From SAR86 cluster bacterium (GTDB taxonomy: Bacteria; Pseudomonadota; Gammaproteobacteria; Magnimaribacterales; TMED112): DNA of 64,000 bases. The position numbers were made by a program, and so were the translations under genes. The notes below the pieces were generated by a model that had not been told where the DNA came from, did no database searches, and saw only the letters and a program-made list of their open reading frames with translations. Position 1 is the first letter of the stretch. Each line of letters opens with the position of its first letter. The stretch spans positions 31,128-95,127 of the forward strand of contig QOPD01000003.1 in the NCBI GenBank assembly GCA_003331605.1. The letters are read 5' to 3'. Below are positions 58,525-64,000 of this stretch, in pieces.

Positions 58525-59289
58525 GCTCTTAAAATTTGTTGTTGTAATATCTGCCAAGGATTCCAAGCTTTGATTTCTAACGGCTGAAATTTCTTTCAAA
58601 ACTTCTACTAAAAATTTTGGTTCATTTCTACGATTTTTCGGTTTGTGAGTCATATTTTTTGGCAGTAAATAAGGTGCATCTGTTTCGATAAGCAGACGAT
58701 CATCTGGAATAAATTTAACCAATTTTTTTACATCCTGGCCTCTGACAGGATCGTTAACCCATCCAGTAATCCCAATATATAAGCCTAAGTCTAAAAATGC
58801 TTTTAGTTCATCTTTCGTACCGGTAAAGCAGTGCACGATGCTTTGAGGTAATTTATTCAGGTAAGGCTTCACAATGGGCTCAAAATCTCTAAATGCTTCT
58901 CGGTGATGAAGGAAAACTGGCAGATTCATTTCTACTGCTATATCAAGATGTTCTTGAAAACATTTTTGCTGTACATCTGGGCTTTGGAAATTTCTAAAAT
59001 AATCCAACCCAATCTCACCTATAGCTCTTATCTTGCTACTTGTTTGGCTAATTAAATTTGCTTTTGTCTGCGGTCTAAGCTCCGATGCATGATGTGGATG
59101 AATTCCTATCCCTACGTAAAGGTTTTCTCTTTTCAGGCTCTCAGAGAGTAAGGTCTCAATTTCACTTTCTTGTGAGGTTGGTGAGAAAAAATACTCAACA
59201 CCAACGCTATTTGCATCCCGATAAACACTATCAAGATCTTTGCTGAAGCTTTCGTGTGTTGCATTAAAGCAACAATCTGCCAATATCAT
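58510..59289 (-). CDS. tatD: TatD-family DNase
   Basis: YVGIGIHPHHAS, AIGEIGLDYFR, VFLHHREA, IVHCFTGTKDEL, LLIETDAPYLLP. Confidence 0.9.
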   Translation of the reverse strand: MILADCCFNATHESFSKDLDSVYRDANSVGVEYFFSPTSQESEIETLLSESLKRENLYVGIGIHPHHASELRPQTKANLISQTSSKIRAIGEIGLDYFRNFQSPDVQQKCFQEHLDIAVEMNLPVFLHHREAFRDFEPIVKPYLNKLPQSIVHCFTGTKDELKAFLDLGLYIGITGWVNDPVRGQDVKKLVKFIPDDRLLIETDAPYLLPKNMTHKPKNRRNEPKFLVEVLKEISAVRNQSLESLADITTTNFKSLFKC

Positions 59290-59325
59290 TTGAATTTAAT
59301 TTTGATAAACTCTAACCTAGTCAAA

Positions 59326-60165
59326 ATGAAATTCCAAGGCACAAAACAATACGTTGCAACAGAAGACCTAAAGATTGCTGTTAACGCTGCACTAACACTA
59401 GAAAAACCACTTTTAGTAAAAGGGGAGCCAGGCACAGGAAAAACAATGTTGGCCATTGAGGTTGCACAAGCACTTGGCATGCGCTTGGTTGAGTGGCATG
59501 TGAAATCAACAACAAAAGCATCGCAAGGCTTATATGAATATGATGCAGTTTCACGCCTGAGAGATTCTCAGCTGGGGAATGAAAAGGTGTCTGATATCGC
59601 CAACTACATAAAAAAAGGTAAGTTATGGGATGCATTTACCGCTGACCAACGAGTTGTTCTTTTGGTTGATGAAATTGATAAAGCAGACATTGAGTTTCCC
59701 AACGATTTACTTCAAGAACTCGATAGAATGGAGTTCTATTGTTATGAGCTTGACCAAACAATCAAAGCAAAGCATCGCCCCCTTGTTATTATTACATCCA
59801 ATAATGAAAAGGATTTGCCCGATGCATTTTTGAGAAGATGCTTTTTTCATTTCATCACGTTCCCTGATCGAGATGTCCTTGAAAAGATTATTAATATCCA
59901 TATCCCAAAGATTAAAAAGAAATTAATTAAAGATTCACTGGATACCTTCTTTGAAGTTCGTAAAGTGCCTGGACTTAAGAAAAAACCAAGCACATCCGAA
60001 CTAGTTGATTGGCTGAAACTATTGGTTTCTGATGATTTAGCACAAGAAATATTGACATCAAAGCAATCTAACCTAGTTCCACCTTTGTATGGGGCATTGC
60101 TCAAGAATGAGCAAGACGTTGAGCTTTTGCAAAGGCTTGCTTTTATGGCCAAGCGAGATAGTTAA
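59326..60165 (+). CDS. MoxR-family AAA+ ATPase
   Basis: KPLLVKGEPGTGKTMLAIEVAQALG, VVLLVDEIDKADIEFPNDLLQELD, PLVIITSNNEKDLPDAFLRRCFFHFI; start MKFQGTKQY chosen inside ORF 59254..60165. Confidence 0.92.
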   Translation: MKFQGTKQYVATEDLKIAVNAALTLEKPLLVKGEPGTGKTMLAIEVAQALGMRLVEWHVKSTTKASQGLYEYDAVSRLRDSQLGNEKVSDIANYIKKGKLWDAFTADQRVVLLVDEIDKADIEFPNDLLQELDRMEFYCYELDQTIKAKHRPLVIITSNNEKDLPDAFLRRCFFHFITFPDRDVLEKIINIHIPKIKKKLIKDSLDTFFEVRKVPGLKKKPSTSELVDWLKLLVSDDLAQEILTSKQSNLVPPLYGALLKNEQDVELLQRLAFMAKRDS

Positions 60166-61346
60166 TGCTTGTTAATTTATTCAATACCGTAAAAAGTTAC
60201 GGTGTACCAGTAACATTGAGGGAGTTCCTTGATCTTCTGAATGGTCTTGATCAAAAATTGGTTTTTGCTGATTGGAACAAGTTCTATTTCCTCGCACGCA
60301 CGCTTTTAGTAAAGGATGAAAAATATTTTGATAAATTTGATCGAGCATTTGATATCTATTTTAGAGGTATCAAAAGCATGGACGATATTTTAAAGATGTT
60401 AATACCTGATGACTGGGTGCGACAAAAGTTTGAGAAGGAGCTCTCTAAGGAAGATCTTGAAAAAATAAATTCCTTGGGTGGCTTAGATAAGTTACTGGAA
60501 GAATTTAAGAAAAGACTAGAAGAACAGGAAAAAGCACATCATGGTGGCAATAAATGGATTGGCACTGCAGGCACCTCTCCGTTTGGTAATGCAGGCCAAC
60601 ATCCAAATGGAATGCGTGTGGGCGGCAAATCCAATAAAGGCATGGCCGCAAAGGTATGGGAAGAAAGACAGTTTCAAAACCTGGACGATTCACTGCAACT
60701 AGGCACAAGAAACATAAAGATTGCTTTGAGAAAATTAAGAAAGATGACACGCACAAGCGATAGGTGGGAATTTAATTTGGATGGCACCATTAAATCTACT
60801 GCTAAAAATGCTGGTTATCTTGAAATTGAATATCTGCGTGAAAAGCTCAATGACATTAATCTAATTGTTTTCTTTGATGTTGGAGGATCAATGGATCCTT
60901 TCGTTAAGGTTTGCGAGGAACTTTTTTCTGCAGCAAAATCTGAATTTAAAAATCTCGAATATTATTATTTTCACAATTGCATTTATGAATCGGTTTGGAA
61001 AGATAATTTCAGAAGAAATGAAAATAGAATTCCAACTCAGAGCATTCTCAATAAATTTAGCAAAAATCATAAAATTTTAATTGTGGGCGATGCCAGCATG
61101 GCACCTTATGAGCTAACAAATTCAGGTGGTAGCATTGAACATTGGAACGATGAGTCTGGCGAAAAATGGCTCAAGAAAATCCAATCCCATTTTTACAAGA
61201 CAGCATGGCTCAATCCGGTCCATCAAGATCATTGGGACTATACATCAACGATTAGAATGATTTCGGGCTTGATGGATCAAAAAATGTTCCCATTAACTAT
61301 TGGGGGTATTTCCGAAGCAGTCGGTTTCCTCTCAAAAAGAAATTAA
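60165..61346 (+). CDS. VWA-domain protein, CoxE-like partner of MoxR
   Basis: LIVFFDVGGSMDPFVKVCEELFSAA, ILIVGDASMAPYEL, HFYKTAWLNPVHQDHWDYT; starts directly after moxR. Confidence 0.88.
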   Translation: MLVNLFNTVKSYGVPVTLREFLDLLNGLDQKLVFADWNKFYFLARTLLVKDEKYFDKFDRAFDIYFRGIKSMDDILKMLIPDDWVRQKFEKELSKEDLEKINSLGGLDKLLEEFKKRLEEQEKAHHGGNKWIGTAGTSPFGNAGQHPNGMRVGGKSNKGMAAKVWEERQFQNLDDSLQLGTRNIKIALRKLRKMTRTSDRWEFNLDGTIKSTAKNAGYLEIEYLREKLNDINLIVFFDVGGSMDPFVKVCEELFSAAKSEFKNLEYYYFHNCIYESVWKDNFRRNENRIPTQSILNKFSKNHKILIVGDASMAPYELTNSGGSIEHWNDESGEKWLKKIQSHFYKTAWLNPVHQDHWDYTSTIRMISGLMDQKMFPLTIGGISEAVGFLSKRN

Positions 61347-62261
61347 ATGTACGCGCTTGAAATAAAAGATTTAAAAAAAACATACAGCAATAAGGTTGAG
61401 GCGCTAAAGGGCATTGATCTTAATGTATCTAAGGGAGACTTTTTTGCATTATTGGGTCCCAATGGTGCTGGCAAATCAACTGTCATAGGCATTATTTCTT
61501 CATTGGTTAATAAATCTTCTGGACATGTAAAAGTTTGTGGTATTGATATCGATGAAAACTTCAGTTTGGCAAAATCAAAGCTAGGTGTAGTTAATCAAGA
61601 ATTTAATTTTTCCCAATTTGAAAAAGTTATCGACATCATAGTCACCCAAGCTGGTTATTATGGCGTTGATTACAAGACTGCTGTAGAGCGAGCAGAGAAA
61701 TATCTCAAGAAGTTAGGCTTGTGGGACAAAAGAAACGATCAAGCTCGCATGCTCTCTGGTGGTCAAAAGCGCAGAATAATGATTATCAAAGCCATGATCC
61801 ATGAACCTGAATTATTGATTCTTGATGAGCCAACAGCCGGGGTTGATATTGAGTTGCGAAGAAGCTTATGGGACTTTTTATTGGAGATTAACCAACAAGG
61901 AACCACAATTATTTTAACAACACACTACCTTGAAGAGGCCGAAAACCTCTGCAGAAATATTGCTATCATTGATGGCGGAGATATCATCGAAAACACTTCA
62001 ATGAATAGTCTACTGAAACAAATCGATGACCAAGTATTTATTGTTGAGACTGAAAAAGTAGTGCCCAAGGACTTTAGCCTCCCCGGATATCCAGTGCAAG
62101 ATATATCCGAAAATAAATTTTCGGTCATACTTAAAAAGAATAAGAATCTTAATGATCTTTTCAAAGCACAGGAGCTTGAGGATTTAAACGTTAAAAATAT
62201 CAGAAATCAAACGAATAGATTGGAGGAGTTGTTTGTAAAACTAACTAGCAAAAATGAATAA
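61347..62261 (+). CDS. yadG: ABC transporter ATP-binding protein (YadG-like)
   Basis: LLGPNGAGKSTVIGI, MLSGGQKRRIMIIKAM, LLILDEPTAGVD. Confidence 0.9.
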   Translation: MYALEIKDLKKTYSNKVEALKGIDLNVSKGDFFALLGPNGAGKSTVIGIISSLVNKSSGHVKVCGIDIDENFSLAKSKLGVVNQEFNFSQFEKVIDIIVTQAGYYGVDYKTAVERAEKYLKKLGLWDKRNDQARMLSGGQKRRIMIIKAMIHEPELLILDEPTAGVDIELRRSLWDFLLEINQQGTTIILTTHYLEEAENLCRNIAIIDGGDIIENTSMNSLLKQIDDQVFIVETEKVVPKDFSLPGYPVQDISENKFSVILKKNKNLNDLFKAQELEDLNVKNIRNQTNRLEELFVKLTSKNE

Positions 62262-63027
62262 TCTACAAGCATTAAAAACACTTTCCTATGCCAACGTGCG
62301 CAGAATCCTCAGGATATGGATCCAAACAATTGTGCCACCTGCAATTACAACTGCACTCTATTTTCTAATATTTGGGGCTCTAATAGGCAGACGAATAGGG
62401 GAGATGCCAGGCTATGAGGGATTATCTTACATCGAATTCATGGTACCCGGTCTAATTATGTTGTCGGTGATCACAAACTCTTATGCCAACGTCGCATCGG
62501 CATTTTTTGGTACTAAATTTCAAAAATCAATCGAAGAAATTTTGGTTTCACCAATGCCATCTTGGGCCATAATGTGTGGTTTCTTAGTTGGAGGTATAGC
62601 AAGAGGGTTTTTAGTAGGTCTTGTGGTTGTAGTCACAAGTTTATTTTTCGTACAGATAACAATTGATAATTTTACACTGACTTTGCTATCAATCCTTCTA
62701 ACCTCAATATTGTTTTCCTTGCTCGGTTTGCTGAATGGAATTTATGCTAAATCTTTCGACGACGTAAGCATTGTGCCAACCTTTGTGCTTACACCCCTGA
62801 TTTACCTTGGGGGTATTTTTTATTCAATAAATATTCTGCCCGAAGAATGGCAGCTTATTTCACAAATTAATCCAATTTTGTACATCGTGAATTTTTTTAG
62901 ATATGCCATGTTGGGTAGTTCAGAAATTGATCCATTGATTGGTATTTGTCTCATTAGTGCTTTTACAATCGTATCTTTTCTCCTGGCTTACCACCTAATT
63001 AGAAAAGGTGTTGGCATCAGAGACTAG
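62254..63027 (+). CDS. yadH: ABC-2 type permease (YadH-like)
   Basis: IWIQTIVPPAITTALYFLIFGALIGRRIGEMPG, FMVPGLIMLSVITNSYANVASAFFGTKFQ, DDVSIVPTFVLTPLIYLGGIFYSI. Confidence 0.9.
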   Translation: MNNLQALKTLSYANVRRILRIWIQTIVPPAITTALYFLIFGALIGRRIGEMPGYEGLSYIEFMVPGLIMLSVITNSYANVASAFFGTKFQKSIEEILVSPMPSWAIMCGFLVGGIARGFLVGLVVVVTSLFFVQITIDNFTLTLLSILLTSILFSLLGLLNGIYAKSFDDVSIVPTFVLTPLIYLGGIFYSINILPEEWQLISQINPILYIVNFFRYAMLGSSEIDPLIGICLISAFTIVSFLLAYHLIRKGVGIRD

Positions 63028-63028
63028 T

Positions 63029-63754
63029 ATGGATAACCCACTTGGAAAGAAAGTAGGATTACCAACTAGTTATGATCCTAGCGTGTTATTTCCTATCTAC
63101 AGATCGGAACAAAGAAGTCAGTTAGGCGACTTTAGATGTTCTGGTTACGATGCTTGGAACATACATGAATTGCTTTGGGTGGACCTAAATAATAATGTTC
63201 ATCACGATGAGATTTGCATCAAAATTGACGCGAACTCCGTCGCCATTCCTGAATCAAAATCTATGAAGCTTTTTTTAGGTTCATTGGTTTATGAAAAATT
63301 TTCTGACAAGACAGAGGTGCATCAAGAAATAACGAAACAAATAAATGAGCTTACCGAAAGCGATATTACTCTTGATGACATTCTATTGAATTTACCGGAT
63401 AGCAGAAGTGTTTCAGTAATTAATTCCAAGGAAGATTTGTTAGAAGCAAATGAATCTAAAGCTTCTGAGGGAGAAATAATCTTTAATGGTTTTCGGTCTT
63501 TGTGCCCTGTTACCGATCAACCCGACATAGCCAATATCCATATTACTGGGAGATTATCCGATGATGCAGTACATAACATTCAAAGGTACCTTGGTTCTTT
63601 TTTTAGTGCTAATTCTTTTCATGAAGCTTGTATCGAGAAAATATTTCTTAATTTGATGAAGAACAAATACTCGGTGGAAAGCGTCGCAGGGCACTTCGAA
63701 CGTCGAGGCGGTATTGCTATTATTCCAGTAAGGTTTCAATCTTCTAATAATTAG
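63029..63754 (+). CDS. queF: NADPH-dependent 7-cyano-7-deazaguanine reductase
   Basis: PESKSMKLFLGSLVYEKF, FRSLCPVTDQPDIANIHITG; start MDNPLGKKVGLPTSYDPSVLFPI chosen. Confidence 0.92.
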   Translation: MDNPLGKKVGLPTSYDPSVLFPIYRSEQRSQLGDFRCSGYDAWNIHELLWVDLNNNVHHDEICIKIDANSVAIPESKSMKLFLGSLVYEKFSDKTEVHQEITKQINELTESDITLDDILLNLPDSRSVSVINSKEDLLEANESKASEGEIIFNGFRSLCPVTDQPDIANIHITGRLSDDAVHNIQRYLGSFFSANSFHEACIEKIFLNLMKNKYSVESVAGHFERRGGIAIIPVRFQSSNN

Positions 63755-63770
63755 ATATAATGCGTCTTTC

Positions 63771-63861
63771 GGAGAGATGACTGAGTGGTTGAAGGTGCTC
63801 GCCTGGAAAGTGAGTGAGCGTTAATAGCGTTCCGAGGGTTCGAATCCCTCTCTCTCCGCCA
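63771..63861 (+). tRNA. tRNA-Ser(GGA), CCA encoded
   Basis: ggagagatgactgagtgg...ctctctccgcca, anticodon GGA in ctggaaa loop, long variable arm. Confidence 0.95.
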
Positions 63862-63924
63862 AACAATGTTTAAAAAAAACCCTATTTTATCAGCGTTTCA
63901 ATTGTATTTTTTCTTCCATTTTTC

Positions 63925-63953
63925 TTGACAAAATGGGCAAATAGAGCGATAAA
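63925..63953 (+). promoter_or_regulatory. Candidate sigma70 promoter for the gene at the right edge
   Basis: TTGACA, 17-bp spacer, GATAAA. Confidence 0.55.
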
Positions 63954-63985
63954 GAATTTTAAATTTAAATAATTTGGGGATTATT

Positions 63986-64000
63986 ATGACTAAAAGACTA
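63986..64000 (+). CDS. Start of a truncated gene (MTKRL...), identity unknown
   Basis: ATG after ggggatt (SD) and candidate promoter; cut off by window edge. Confidence 0.4.

Noticed and set aside
60885-60905. DVGGSM as a degenerate, inactive MIDAS
   Set aside because: From memory this variant is common in CoxE-like VWA partners of MoxR, so it is not by itself evidence of inactivation
1-64000. CRISPR array, prophage, transposon, toxin-antitoxin, secretion or BGC core genes
   Set aside because: No regularly spaced repeats, transposase, integrase, capsid or modular synthase motifs seen in any listed ORF

Overview
This is a gene-dense, AT-rich chromosomal window from what looks like a streamlined marine gammaproteobacterium. 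A SAR86-like origin is an inference from TonB-receptor richness, low GC and very tight gene packing; no rRNA is present to confirm it. I see no phage, IS element, CRISPR array, toxin-antitoxin or classical defence locus. Core blocks: gpsA, folD - tRNA-Pro/Arg - gdh - tRNA-His - clpP-clpX-lon-hupB-ppiD-fabI, gloB/rnhA-dnaQ-gltX, gapA-asd-lysC, tatD, moxR/VWA, yadGH-like ABC exporter, queF, and five tRNAs. Accessory or adaptive parts: four TonB-dependent receptors; a beta-glucan (laminarin-type) utilization locus (GH13, glucokinase, SSS symporter, GH3, TonB receptor, GH16); a glycolipid/LPS glycosylation block with a probable PlcP-Agt phospholipid-remodelling pair; and a lipid A/polyprenyl glycosyl-transfer operon with two PAP2 phosphatases. 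The most noteworthy unexplained signals are non-coding or architectural: (i) a candidate ~77-nt small RNA between the divergent GH13 and glucokinase genes; (ii) four places where a terminator-like hairpin abuts or lies inside the start of the next co-directional gene; (iii) a helically phased 11-bp TGACA array upstream of a TonB receptor; (iv) tail-to-tail overlap of 8 of 9 convergent protein-coding pairs, two sharing one CTAG as both stops; (v) apparent loss of tig from a conserved neighbourhood. No wholly new enzymatic system is evident. All function calls come from reading sequence and motifs; no searches were run.
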